From the NCBI RefSeq assembly GCF_029624125.1, contig NZ_JARSBN010000007.1, forward strand, positions 62,001-126,000: a stretch of 64,000 nucleotides of DNA, written 5' to 3'. This document shows, piece after piece, positions 1 to 8,056 of this stretch. The stretch's first letter is position 1; each line of letters begins with the position of its first letter. A program made the translations under genes and the position numbers. Source of the DNA: Winogradskyella marincola. Its GTDB lineage: Bacteria > Bacteroidota > Bacteroidia > Flavobacteriales > Flavobacteriaceae. Below the pieces are notes generated by a model. The model searched no databases and was not told the DNA's origin. It saw nothing but the letters and a program-made list of their open reading frames with translations.

Positions 1-53
1 AAGTTTTGAACTAAACTCTTTTTGTTTCCCCAAAAAACAAAAAAAACCTACTT

Positions 54-803
54 ATGATGACAAGATTTTTAACAGCATTTCTACTGCTTTTGGCTACTGT
101 TGTATATAGCCAAAAATCAACTTTACTTAAAAATATTAACTATAGAGCAAGTGAGCTACATCACAGCTTAAATAAAGTTGGAGATACTCTAATTTTAAAA
201 GGTGAACGCACCATAGATAAAGTTGAGATTTTTAATAGTGATTTTCAGAAAGCTTACATAGTAAACCGTCTTGACACCAAAATACCTTTAACTGACATTC
301 CTGTTGGAAGGTTTGTTACTGAGGTGAAGGTAAACAACAAACTCATCATCATAACCCTCTTAAGACACGAGAATTTTGATAATGAATCTGATCTCACCGA
401 AACAACCGAAATAGATACAGAAGAGCAAAATAGTATTTTTGGGCAATCTACTCATCAAAACAAATCTGAAGGTAAATCTATGTCTAATCTTGACTCTGAA
501 GACGTCATAGACGAATCATTAGATAAGCCTGTAAGATTTTATTGGATTGAAAAACAAATTAACAAAGGTCACAGCTCTAGCAAAAAAATGCGCATTGGAG
601 ACAGAGAAGTTGTAGATAAAATGATTGCTCAACATAAAATAGACTTAAAGTCTAAAGCAGGAAAACATAATAAATTAACAATCTGGGAAGTATACGACAC
701 TTCAAAGTTTTTACGCTTTAAAAAACACAACCCAGACTATGCAACTGTAAAAAAAGCAGATTGTTTTAATACAGATCCTTTTTACAAATCTGAAGGTAGT
801 TAG
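54..803 (+). CDS. Secreted hypothetical protein
   Basis: This is a 249-residue protein of unknown function. The N-terminus is a typical Sec signal peptide: a short charged start, a hydrophobic run AFLLLLATVV, and a YSQ cleavage region of the kind common in flavobacteria. The mature part has an N-terminal region that looks beta-rich (about residues 30-105), an acidic, polar linker (about 110-155, rich in D, E, S and T) and a basic C-terminal region (about 158-249) with aromatic residues and two cysteines or fewer. No lipobox and no membrane segment are visible after the signal, so a periplasmic or exported location is inferred. It converges on gldC with only 7 bases between the two stop codons. 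I do not recognise the family and assign no function. Confidence 0.75.
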   Translation: MMTRFLTAFLLLLATVVYSQKSTLLKNINYRASELHHSLNKVGDTLILKGERTIDKVEIFNSDFQKAYIVNRLDTKIPLTDIPVGRFVTEVKVNNKLIIITLLRHENFDNESDLTETTEIDTEEQNSIFGQSTHQNKSEGKSMSNLDSEDVIDESLDKPVRFYWIEKQINKGHSSSKKMRIGDREVVDKMIAQHKIDLKSKAGKHNKLTIWEVYDTSKFLRFKKHNPDYATVKKADCFNTDPFYKSEGS

Positions 804-819
804 GCAAAACCTACTTTTT
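798..819 (+). terminator. Weak terminator hairpin between convergent genes
   Basis: A short imperfect stem (AG-T-TAGG, loop CAAAA, CCTACT, one bulged T) is followed by a T-run. It overlaps the stop codons of both convergent genes. The stem is only about six pairs, so this is a tentative call. Confidence 0.4.
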
Positions 820-1149
820 CTTAAGCTCTAATTTTTCTGCAAAATAATCGCAGAAATCTTTCATTGTAGCTGTCATTTTTTCATCTTGTGTAGCTCTTAA
901 AAATGTATCGCTCATGGTAACTAATGTCTGATGAAAAAACTGCTTCATCTCATCAACAGGCATATCTTTGGTCCACAAATCTATTTTCAGAGTTTCTTGA
1001 GCATTGCTATCCCAAACTGAAAGCATTATAGCTTTAGCTTCTTCATTATTAACACCTCCATCTTGTGCAGACCAGTTTAATTTTTCTGGCACTCTGTTTT
1101 CATCAAGTTCTACGTTTAATTCTATTTTTGAAGTTATAGTTTTAGACAT
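811..1149 (-). CDS. gldC: Gliding motility protein GldC
   Basis: A 112-residue cytoplasmic protein with no signal peptide, matching flavobacterial GldC in length and sequence: the N-terminus SKTITSKIELNVELDENRVP, a central WSAQDGG, and an amphipathic C-terminus. In Flavobacterium johnsoniae GldC supports, but is not strictly essential for, type IX secretion-powered gliding. Its start codon overlaps the gldB stop by one base (TAATG), which indicates one transcript and probable translational coupling. The gldB-gldC-nadE neighbourhood is a familiar flavobacterial arrangement, and this supports the identification. Confidence 0.92.
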   Translation of the reverse strand: MSKTITSKIELNVELDENRVPEKLNWSAQDGGVNNEEAKAIMLSVWDSNAQETLKIDLWTKDMPVDEMKQFFHQTLVTMSDTFLRATQDEKMTATMKDFCDYFAEKLELKKK

Positions 1150-2123
1150 TATTTCTTTGGTTTAAATTTTGCTTTGTTAAAAATTTCTTCGGGTTCTTTT
1201 TCTAAAATGGCTAGCACATTTTCGTCTGTTGTTTCTGCATAAGCTCTCACTATTTGCCAACCTATATATTGCCCTAATCGTCCTGGAGATTCATTATCTA
1301 ATTCTAAATAAAACTTAGAGTAAGGTGCATCTGCAATAAAACGACTTGGTAATTTACTATCTGTACTAAACAGCAATTCTTTTTCTATAAAATAGCTCCA
1401 GATCGGACTTTCGTTAGCTTCTGCCCATTTTAATTCTTGCTCTGTATATCCTATTTTTTCGGCATCAGTTTTAAACGGAATCATTACATCTTTAAAGTAC
1501 AGCAACTTACCGTAATAGATCATTTCATCTAAAAGGGTTTTATGACTGGATTGATAGGCATACTTTTTTCCGTAAGCTTCGGCCACTTCTGGCACAATCT
1601 GATTTTTACGCATATTCTGCACTAAATACCTTGGTATATTTTGATAAAATTCATGATTTTCACCTAAAAAATTATCTAATGCTACAAGCAACAGCGAATC
1701 TGTAACTATAGTTTTGTTCCTGTAGTCTACATCGTTAGTTAATGTAACTACCCTTGGTGCGGTAAATGTCTTATCGTAGTATTTTAAGTGCTGAAACAGT
1801 TTTTCAAAATCTTTATTTACATCTTTAAAATCTGGAAATGCCTTACCAACCTCTATTAACAATTGATTTTGCAAAGTATCATTAATTCTATCAATCCATA
1901 CAGAATCTGGCACATACTTAGAAAACAAAAACGGATAAGCTTGCTTTAATTTGGGTAAATCTGAAGGTTTTGCAGCTGCATAAGCTTTATCAAAACGTTC
2001 AACGATAAAGTCTACTTCAATTTTTGAAATTTCCTCCTCTAACTTATCATCCTCATTACAAGACGCCAAAGTGAAACTCAGTATTAATAATAAGAAAATT
2101 CTTAATGACATTTTACGAAACAT
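1149..2123 (-). CDS. gldB: Gliding motility lipoprotein GldB
   Basis: GldB is an essential lipoprotein of the flavobacterial gliding/type IX secretion apparatus. From the chosen start the protein begins with a lipoprotein signal (hydrophobic FLLLILSFTLASC, with Cys as the lipidation site) and continues as a roughly 300-residue extracytoplasmic domain. An upstream in-frame ATG at 2160-2162 would add 13 polar residues before the signal. I reject it because a perfect -7 promoter box, TACCTTTG, covers that codon (2160-2167, minus strand), so transcription should begin downstream of it. A start four codons further in (2111) is also possible. It is translationally coupled to gldC downstream and divergent from nadE. 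Confidence 0.88.
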   Translation of the reverse strand: MFRKMSLRIFLLLILSFTLASCNEDDKLEEEISKIEVDFIVERFDKAYAAAKPSDLPKLKQAYPFLFSKYVPDSVWIDRINDTLQNQLLIEVGKAFPDFKDVNKDFEKLFQHLKYYDKTFTAPRVVTLTNDVDYRNKTIVTDSLLLVALDNFLGENHEFYQNIPRYLVQNMRKNQIVPEVAEAYGKKYAYQSSHKTLLDEMIYYGKLLYFKDVMIPFKTDAEKIGYTEQELKWAEANESPIWSYFIEKELLFSTDSKLPSRFIADAPYSKFYLELDNESPGRLGQYIGWQIVRAYAETTDENVLAILEKEPEEIFNKAKFKPKK

Positions 2124-2159
2124 TTTTAATCCTAACACGTTTCCGTTATTTTTGTTGTG

Positions 2160-2167
2160 CAAAGGTA
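2160..2167 (-). promoter_or_regulatory. Bacteroidota -7 promoter box for gldB-gldC
   Basis: TACCTTTG on the minus strand matches the Bacteroidota -7 consensus TAnnTTTG exactly and is followed by GCA. The predicted transcript start is near 2155, about 30 bases before the chosen gldB start. No clear -33 TTG element was found at the usual spacing. Confidence 0.55.
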
Positions 2168-2196
2168 CGTTTTCTTTGTTTTAAATTGTAAACATT

Positions 2197-2985
2197 ATGC
2201 AAACAGAAAAGGTTGTAGATCACATTGTAAATTGGCTAAAAAACTATGCAAATAATGCAAAGGTTAATGGTTTTGTTGTTGGTATTTCTGGCGGAATAGA
2301 TTCTGCCGTAACCTCAACACTTTGTGCCAAAACTGGCTTAGACCTTTTATGCATAGAAATGCCTATTCACCAAGCTGCAAGTCATGTAACCAGAGCTCAA
2401 GAACATATTGCACAATTAAAGAAACGTTTTCCTAATGTAAGTGAGGCTCGTGTTGACTTAACTCCTGTTTTTGAAGAGTTTAAAACCGAAGTAAGCTTAG
2501 ATGGCAAACAAGCTACTGTAGATATGGCTTTAGCTAACACCAGAGCCAGATTAAGAATGACTACACTCTACTACTACGCAGGTTTACACGGACGTTTGGT
2601 TGCCGGAACAGGCAACAAAGTTGAAGACTTTGGTGTAGGTTTTTACACCAAATATGGTGATGGAGGTGTAGACCTAAGCCCAATTGCTGATTTATTAAAA
2701 TCTGAGGTCTATGAAATTGGAAATCTTCTTAATGTACCAGCATCTATTATGGAGGCTGCACCAAGTGATGGATTGTTTGGAGATGCTAGAAGTGACGAAG
2801 ACCAAATAGGAGCTTCTTATCCTGAACTTGAATGGGCTATGAAAATGAAGGATGAAGGCAAAACCTCAAATGACTTTTCTGGACGACAAAAAGAGGTTTT
2901 TGACATTTTCATGAGCTACAACTCTAGAAATCAACACAAAATGATTCCTATTCCTATTTGTGAAATTCCTAAAAATTTAAGATAA
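2197..2985 (+). CDS. nadE: NAD synthetase, ammonia-dependent type
   Basis: NadE converts nicotinic acid adenine dinucleotide to NAD using ATP and ammonia, the last step of NAD biosynthesis in the cytoplasm. The PP-loop ATP-binding motif SGGIDSA is at residues 31-37. Further family hallmarks follow: NTRARLRM, GTGNKVEDFGVGFYTKYGDGG (split here only for description) and SDGLFGDARSDEDQIG. At 262 residues it is the short single-domain form without the glutaminase domain of longer bacterial and eukaryotic enzymes, so ammonia is the expected nitrogen donor. It is transcribed divergently from gldB with a 35-73 base gap, depending on the gldB start. Confidence 0.95.
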   Translation: MQTEKVVDHIVNWLKNYANNAKVNGFVVGISGGIDSAVTSTLCAKTGLDLLCIEMPIHQAASHVTRAQEHIAQLKKRFPNVSEARVDLTPVFEEFKTEVSLDGKQATVDMALANTRARLRMTTLYYYAGLHGRLVAGTGNKVEDFGVGFYTKYGDGGVDLSPIADLLKSEVYEIGNLLNVPASIMEAAPSDGLFGDARSDEDQIGASYPELEWAMKMKDEGKTSNDFSGRQKEVFDIFMSYNSRNQHKMIPIPICEIPKNLR

Positions 2986-3122
2986 TTATTGCAGTTTATC
3001 GAATAATTTTCTCTAACTGCTTATTTTTTGATTACCTTTACTAAGCCATTATCCCCTTGAAAATCTTGACTTAGTAATAATTGTTATCATACTGATTAAC
3101 CTTAACTAAACTCTCTATTGTC

Positions 3123-3752
3123 ATGATACGTATTTTGATTGTTGATAACCATCCTATCGTAAGAACAGGTCTAGAGCTCTACTTAAACAGTAAGCCAGAT
3201 TTAAACGTTGTTGGTAAACTAAGTAGCGGAATTGAAATTTTTGAATTTGTAAGACGTCATGATGTCGATGTTATTATTTCAGAAATTGACTTACCTGAGC
3301 TTAATGGAATTACAGCATTAAGGGCAATAAAAAAGGAAAATCAATCGGTTAATGTACTTATGTTTAGCCACCAACCAGAAGAAATCTATGCCATAAGCAC
3401 TCTAAAAGCTGGTGCATCTGGTTACTTAAATAAAACTTGCAGTGTAGAAGCTATAGAGGCTGCAGTAAGAAAAATACATAGAGGCGAAGTGTCTCTAAGC
3501 GAAAAAATGGATAAGCACTTGCGTTACGAAGATACTCGCAAGAGCAGAAGCCGTATGTTTAAAAAGCTCTCTACAAGAGAAGTTGAAGTTCTTAAACTTT
3601 TATCTATTGGACGCAAAAACAAAGAAATTGCAGAAGAATTAGATATTAACGAAAAAACTGTAAGCACCTACAAAGCAAGACTTTTTAAGAAGCTTAATGT
3701 AAATAATATTGTAGATTTAATTCATCAAGCCAAACACCACAACTTAACTTAG
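3123..3752 (+). CDS. Atypical NarL/FixJ-type response regulator
   Basis: A 209-residue protein with an N-terminal CheY-like receiver (about 1-120) and a C-terminal LuxR/NarL helix-turn-helix (about 140-205, LSTREVEVLKLLSIGRKNKE and EKTVSTYKARLFKKL). It presumably binds DNA as a dimer. The receiver is degenerate: the usual acidic pair reads D8-N9 (VDNHP), and the phospho-acceptor position 54 is Glu in IISEIDLPELNG. The conserved Lys (YLNKT) is kept. Glu at this place can mimic phospho-Asp, so phosphorylation-independent activity is inferred. No histidine kinase lies nearby. It converges on dnaG with 4 bases between them. Confidence 0.88.
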   Translation: MIRILIVDNHPIVRTGLELYLNSKPDLNVVGKLSSGIEIFEFVRRHDVDVIISEIDLPELNGITALRAIKKENQSVNVLMFSHQPEEIYAISTLKAGASGYLNKTCSVEAIEAAVRKIHRGEVSLSEKMDKHLRYEDTRKSRSRMFKKLSTREVEVLKLLSIGRKNKEIAEELDINEKTVSTYKARLFKKLNVNNIVDLIHQAKHHNLT

Positions 3753-3756
3753 TAAA

Positions 3757-5724
3757 CTAGCCACCAACAACCTTACCCAACTTTCTAGACAACAACATCT
3801 TAAGACCTAAATAGTCTTTTACATCTTCCATTACAGAACGTATATCTGCATTTGGCCTTAAAGTCTCGTTTTTATATTCTGCTACTTTCTGATCTATAAG
3901 ATAACAACGTAGACTCAGTATCGTTTGGCTTACCAACTGCGCAACAGAATGCTCCTTTTCCTTAGGTACTATATTATTTCTATGCCAATCGTGTAGATTA
4001 TATTTTTCATCCTCCATTAAAATACTTGTTACCTCTGTAGCGTATTTTTGGTCTAGTTGATTTATAAAATCCTTGGTTGAAAAATCTTCTTCCTGGTTTA
4101 GCCTATCTATTATTGAGTAATATAATTCTTTAAAGTTCTCATTAGAAAACATCATTTCGTCCTCCTGAAGATCTAAATATATTTTTTCGAAAACACGAGC
4201 CTCATGTATAGCTGGCTCCAAAATTAAATCTCCTGACCCTTCATCTTCTTTTAAGATTAAATCTTCAAACTGTTCTGTTCTATCACCATAAAGCATTAAG
4301 ATTTCTATAATCTTTCGCTCTAATTCGTACTGAACATCAATCTTTCGTTTTTGTTGCTGTTCACTTTTTACAACTTCAAACGCTTTTTGTTCTTGCTTAT
4401 ACTGCCTATTGTTTTCCTTAACATCCTTTTTGTTGATTTGTGCCAAGGTACTAAACAGCACGTTTTCGCTAATATCCATTATAGAAGCACATTCTCTAAT
4501 GTATATTTCGCGTTTTATAGCATCAGGAATTTTTGCAATACTATTTACAATATCCCTTATAGTTTCGGCCTTTTTTATAGGATCGTTATTAGCATCTTTT
4601 ACTAAAAGCGATGCTTTAAACTGTATAAAATCCTTTGCGTTTTCATTAAGATATTCGGTAAGTTCCTCTAAAGTATTTGACTTTGCAAAACTATCAGGAT
4701 CTTCACCATCTGGAAAAGTACAAACCTTAACATTCATACCTTGCTCCAAAATTAAATCTACACCTCTAATAGAAGCTCTCATACCTGCAGCATCACCATC
4801 AAAAAGCACCGTAATATTGTTGGTAAGTCTATTAATTAGCCTTATTTGTTCTGAGGTTAACGCTGTACCAGAAGACGAGACTACATTTTTTACACCTGTT
4901 TGATAAAACTGAATAACGTCTGTATAACCTTCTACCAAAAAGCAATTGTCTTCTTTTGCTATAGTTTTCTTTGCAAAAAACAAACCGTAAAGCACCTTAC
5001 TTTTGTGATAAATATCACTCTCTGGCGAGTTAAGATATTTTGCTGCTTTTTTATCATTTGTTAGGATTCTTCCACCAAAACCAAGAACTCTCCCACTCAT
5101 ACTATGAATAGGAAACATTACACGGCCTTTAAACCTATCAAAACGTCTCTCATCCTTAACAATTGTAAGCCCTGTTTTTTCTAAAAACTCTAACTTATAA
5201 CCCTTACCCAATGCATCATCAGTAAAGGCTTGCCACTCATCTAACGAGTATCCTAATTGAAACTTTTTAATGGTATCTTCTGTAAAGCCACGTTCTTTAA
5301 AATAGCTTTTTCCAATGGCTTGTCCTTGGTCTGTTTTTTGTAAAACTTTTTGAAAATACTCATTAGCATACTCACTAACCAGGTACAAACTTTCTTTAGC
5401 GTTTAACTGTTCTTTCTCTTCATCTGTACGCTCAGTTTCTTCTATATCTATATTATACTTTTTTGCTAAGTACCTTATAGCCTCAGGATAGGTAAAATGC
5501 TCGTGCTCCATTAAAAAAGTAATAGCATTACCTCCTTTTCCTGTTGAGAAATCTTTCCAGATTTGTTTTACAGGAGATACCATAAAACTTGGTGTACGCT
5601 CTTCGCTAAACGGACTAAGACCTTTATAGTTGCTACCTGCTTTTTTTAATTGCACAAAATCACCAATAACCTCCTCTACACGAGCAGTTTCAAATACTTG
5701 AGATATAGAATTTTGTGAAATCAT
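3757..5724 (-). CDS. dnaG: DNA primase DnaG
   Basis: DnaG makes the RNA primers for replication. The order is an N-terminal zinc-ribbon-like domain (about 1-100), the RNA polymerase core with a TOPRIM fold (VEGYTD glutamate near residue 264; LFDGDAAG and PDGEDPDSF metal-binding acids) and a C-terminal helicase-binding region, 655 residues in all. The zinc-ribbon fold is recognisable (SPFSEERTPSFMVSP...GKGGNAITFLM), but all four expected Cys/His zinc ligands are replaced, by S37, S40, D58 and T61. I recall the same substitutions in other Flavobacteriia, so this looks like a lineage trait, not decay. The catalytic acids are intact, so the enzyme should be active. It stands alone on the minus strand. 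Confidence 0.95.
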   Translation of the reverse strand: MISQNSISQVFETARVEEVIGDFVQLKKAGSNYKGLSPFSEERTPSFMVSPVKQIWKDFSTGKGGNAITFLMEHEHFTYPEAIRYLAKKYNIDIEETERTDEEKEQLNAKESLYLVSEYANEYFQKVLQKTDQGQAIGKSYFKERGFTEDTIKKFQLGYSLDEWQAFTDDALGKGYKLEFLEKTGLTIVKDERRFDRFKGRVMFPIHSMSGRVLGFGGRILTNDKKAAKYLNSPESDIYHKSKVLYGLFFAKKTIAKEDNCFLVEGYTDVIQFYQTGVKNVVSSSGTALTSEQIRLINRLTNNITVLFDGDAAGMRASIRGVDLILEQGMNVKVCTFPDGEDPDSFAKSNTLEELTEYLNENAKDFIQFKASLLVKDANNDPIKKAETIRDIVNSIAKIPDAIKREIYIRECASIMDISENVLFSTLAQINKKDVKENNRQYKQEQKAFEVVKSEQQQKRKIDVQYELERKIIEILMLYGDRTEQFEDLILKEDEGSGDLILEPAIHEARVFEKIYLDLQEDEMMFSNENFKELYYSIIDRLNQEEDFSTKDFINQLDQKYATEVTSILMEDEKYNLHDWHRNNIVPKEKEHSVAQLVSQTILSLRCYLIDQKVAEYKNETLRPNADIRSVMEDVKDYLGLKMLLSRKLGKVVGG

Positions 5725-6019
5725 AATACTTCCTGTAAAAACAGGATTCTTTTTAGTTTTTCAAATTTTTAAATGTCATACCCAAAAAAACACTCAGATA
5801 TGGTCTGTATGTCACGCAGCAAAGACAAGCGTGTAAAATTAAGATAATCTATTTGTTTTAAAAATAACTAACGGAAAGTTATTTAGGATTGATGATGACA
5901 AAATGAAGCATTAACTTCTCTAATCGCCAGATTAAGAGAGGATAATTATTATATTTATTGGCATGTAACGAGTTGTAAGTAATTTAAAAACAAAACGGAA
6001 ACAAGAACTAATTAAGAAA
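5725..6019. other. Intergenic region upstream of dnaG and the first orphan gene
   Basis: This 295-base gap has no credible gene. It contains a small hairpin (TCCTGT/ACAGGA, 5730-5746), a dyad near 5915-5940 (TCTCTAATC...GATTAAGAGA), and, close to the orphan gene, the string GTAACGAGTTGTAAGTAA. That string resembles the GAGACCRTTG-type right ends of the palindromes found further along the island, so it may be a decayed element end. Confidence 0.4.
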
Positions 6020-6601
6020 ATGACACCTGATTATCTGAAAATAATAATAGATTCTTTCCCTGAAAATCTAAAATCAGATGTTACAAAAGTTTTCAGCATC
6101 ATTCCTTTAGAAAGTAAATACAAATTTGATTTAATAAGTTCTGATTTTTATAACGTAAAAGTTAGCGAAGAAATATTAAAAGTCCCAGTAAGAATTTATT
6201 TTGACGAACCAAAGCCACAAAATGAAAACCAACTGACCGAAATACAGAAAGATATTTTAAATTGTTTTTTTACCAGACATCATAATGGATTTATAAGAGA
6301 AAAAAGGTTAAATGAATTATCTGAAAAACCAGAAAAATGGAAAACACCTTTTTTAGTTCAATTATTGGGAGAATACGTTTATGAATTATTCCCGATTATT
6401 GACAAAAAAGTGAATAATAACACGTTGGATTTTTATAAAGAATTCAAAAATGAAAACCCAAAATATTGGCAACAAACAGAAAGTCGAATAGCAAGTTATT
6501 GGAATAAATATTACAGATATAAATTTCCGAAATTAAAAGACTATTTAGGAATTGAAATTATTAACCGAATAAAAAAAACGAACGCACAACAACAGCTATA
6601 A
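6020..6601 (+). CDS. Hypothetical protein, island orphan
   Basis: A 193-residue protein with no signal peptide or membrane segment, rich in Lys, Glu, Asn and aromatic residues and apparently largely alpha-helical. Fragments such as NYWNKYYRYKFPKLKDYLG-like aromatic/basic text at the C-terminus and TRHHNGFIREKRLNEL in the middle match nothing I can name. Its last codons (encoding AQQQL and the stop) already lie inside a sequence that resembles the left end of the island palindromes, so the 3' end of the gene and the repeat are fused. It may be a mobile-cassette gene, but no function is assigned. Confidence 0.65.
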   Translation: MTPDYLKIIIDSFPENLKSDVTKVFSIIPLESKYKFDLISSDFYNVKVSEEILKVPVRIYFDEPKPQNENQLTEIQKDILNCFFTRHHNGFIREKRLNELSEKPEKWKTPFLVQLLGEYVYELFPIIDKKVNNNTLDFYKEFKNENPKYWQQTESRIASYWNKYYRYKFPKLKDYLGIEIINRIKKTNAQQQL

Positions 6602-6666
6602 TCCATTGATAGTAAAGGCTTACTCACGAAAATTCCGCTGAAATTTTATATCTGTGATTATTTACT
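6586..6666. repeat. Imperfect palindromic element after the first orphan gene
   Basis: It begins with ACAACAACAGCTATAATCC, similar in layout to the left end of the element at 7181. Outer arms AGTAAA (6611-6616) and TTTACT (6661-6666) enclose an inner hairpin AAAATT/AATTTT (about 6629-6646). The right-end motif CGAGACCRTTG is not present, so membership of the same family is tentative. Confidence 0.4.
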
Positions 6667-6719
6667 AACTTTATTACTTAAACACGTAATGAAACCATCA
6701 ACTAACACAATTATCCCAT

Positions 6720-7172
6720 ATGAGAATATTATTGATTGTCCTATTAGTCATTCTCTCCCTTAATTCATGTATGGAAGTACAAAGCAAAGAATTGGAATTA
6801 AATGAACGAATAACTGAACTCGAAAAAATGAATAAAACCTTGTCAGACTCGTTGAACAAAATACTGAAAAGCAGAATTTACAACACACAACTTATTGCAA
6901 TACCTGAAAAAAAAGAGGTAATTCTAGGCGTACCAAATAAATTAAATGTATTAATGCATACATCTAGCCCATATCCTAATTATCAGGTATATCGAATTAA
7001 AGAAAATGATGTAAAAGAGCTTCTAAAAGAAAATCTTAGCGAACCAAGCTTTGACATAGAATTTACCCCTAAAACTAACGAAAGAACCTCTTTAAATTAT
7101 TCAGTAGTAATTGACTTAAACGGAAATAAAATTGAAATACCAAGTCAAATTTCTTATGACCCAGAAAAATAA
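6720..7172 (+). CDS. Small lipoprotein of unknown function
   Basis: A 150-residue protein with a clear lipoprotein signal (hydrophobic run LLIVLLVILSLNSC, lipidated Cys at about 17), a heptad-patterned helical stretch (about 22-48, ELELNERITELEKMNKTLS) likely to form a coiled coil, and a C-terminal beta-rich domain. The phrase EVILGVPNKLNV in that domain is reminiscent of the immunoglobulin-like repeats of GldM-type proteins, but the similarity is too short to rely on. An envelope location is inferred. It is followed after 8-20 bases by the best-preserved palindromic element of the island. Confidence 0.65.
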   Translation: MRILLIVLLVILSLNSCMEVQSKELELNERITELEKMNKTLSDSLNKILKSRIYNTQLIAIPEKKEVILGVPNKLNVLMHTSSPYPNYQVYRIKENDVKELLKENLSEPSFDIEFTPKTNERTSLNYSVVIDLNGNKIEIPSQISYDPEK

Positions 7173-7180
7173 AACTGCTT

Positions 7181-7308
7181 ACAACAATGTATAACCGCAA
7201 TTACGGCGGATTCGACTTCGTCCGAATCCACTCGGAATTGCTAACATCAAGGCCAAACCGAAAATCAACGCATATTAACCCGTAACTGACGGTTATACGA
7301 GACCATTG
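7181..7308. repeat. Imperfect palindrome resembling a recombination or fold-back element
   Basis: The outer arms are GTATAACCG (7189-7197) and its perfect complement CGGTTATAC (7290-7298). Continuing inward, CAATTACGG (7198-7206) pairs with CCGTAACTG (7280-7288) with one mismatch and one unpaired base at 7289. An inner hairpin GGATTCG/CGAATCC occupies 7208-7229. The right end finishes with CGAGACCATTG (7298-7308), nearly identical to the end of the element at 9830-9899. The arms GTATAAC/GTTATAC each differ by one base from the integron attC R-site consensus (RYYYAAC/GTTRRRY). It lies directly after one small gene and before another. Confidence 0.6.
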
Positions 7309-7350
7309 CTATTCATTGCGGTGATGCACTCAAAATCTGAAAATTAATTA

Positions 7351-7527
7351 ATGAGATACTTAAAAATAACCTTCGTTAGAATTGTATTGAGTTTTTTTGC
7401 TGCTAATATGGTAATGGAACTAATAATCGCCAATACAAATCGCGAATCTGTTCCAGTCATCGTTACTATTATTTTTATGGCTCTTTTTTATTTCGGACTA
7501 ACTCTTTATGTAAATAATCGAAGATAA
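7351..7527 (+). CDS. 58-residue putative membrane protein
   Basis: A short open frame starts with ATG at 7351 and ends with TAA at 7527. The product begins MRYLKITFVRIVLSFFAAN and has two hydrophobic stretches (about residues 7-27 and 34-53, the second VPVIVTIIFMALFYFGLTLY), separated by a short polar loop (NTNRES) and closed by NNRR. That pattern fits a two-pass inner-membrane protein. It starts about 43 bases after the palindrome, the position a cassette gene would take. No family is recognised, and its short length keeps the confidence moderate. Confidence 0.5.
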   Translation: MRYLKITFVRIVLSFFAANMVMELIIANTNRESVPVIVTIIFMALFYFGLTLYVNNRR

Positions 7528-7585
7528 ATCTGAAAAGGAATCTCTAGCATTATTACTCAATAAGAATCGAATAACAAAACGAGAA

Positions 7586-7909
7586 ATGAAAATCGGAAAA
7601 CATTTATCCCTAATTTCAATATTAATCACATCATTTTTTATAATCAAAAAAGCATTTTTAGATTTAGAAACTTATAGAATAATAACGACTGAATTGGAAT
7701 CTGGGAATGGTGATATGCAACCGACTTTAGTAGCAGGTGGAATTAAAGTTGCTCTACTCTATTTAATCCCAATGTTAATATCATTAATATTGAGTATAAT
7801 TGGAATGAAAAGAAAAAATAGATTCTATAAAATTGGACTGATTTTAAATATAATAACGATTGTTTATCTGATAATTCCATTAGGCCTGATTTTGTCGACT
7901 CAATTCTGA
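7586..7909 (+). CDS. Small integral membrane protein, unknown
   Basis: A 107-residue protein with three probable membrane helices (about 7-26, 50-72 and 80-103), short charged loops (LETYRIITTELESGNG and KRKNRFYK) and no catalytic motif. The N-terminal MKIGKHLSLISILITSFF could be a signal anchor. It lies 58 bases after the 58-residue gene and may share its transcript. I do not recognise the family. Its A/T-rich codons and lack of conserved neighbours fit the accessory nature of the island. Confidence 0.6.
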   Translation: MKIGKHLSLISILITSFFIIKKAFLDLETYRIITTELESGNGDMQPTLVAGGIKVALLYLIPMLISLILSIIGMKRKNRFYKIGLILNIITIVYLIIPLGLILSTQF

Positions 7910-8056
7910 AAACACTGAATCGGAATTGAACAAAACAAACAACTCATCAAGACAATTCAACAATTCAGAGTTATAAAATTCTTACTCTTAGTATATTAAT
8001 GGAAATTTGCAACTGTAAAATACAAGTAGTCTGTTCTACTAATAGCAAATGACATC

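Noticed and set aside
4409-4903. Plus-strand open frame of 164 residues inside dnaG
   Set aside because: It is antisense to conserved dnaG coding sequence, has no recognisable motif, and its hydrophobic composition is what the complement of Lys/Glu-rich coding gives.
7204-7230. String resembling a tRNA T-arm (TTCGAATCC-like)
   Set aside because: The pairing belongs to the inner hairpin of the palindromic element. There is no acceptor stem, anticodon arm or CCA end around it.
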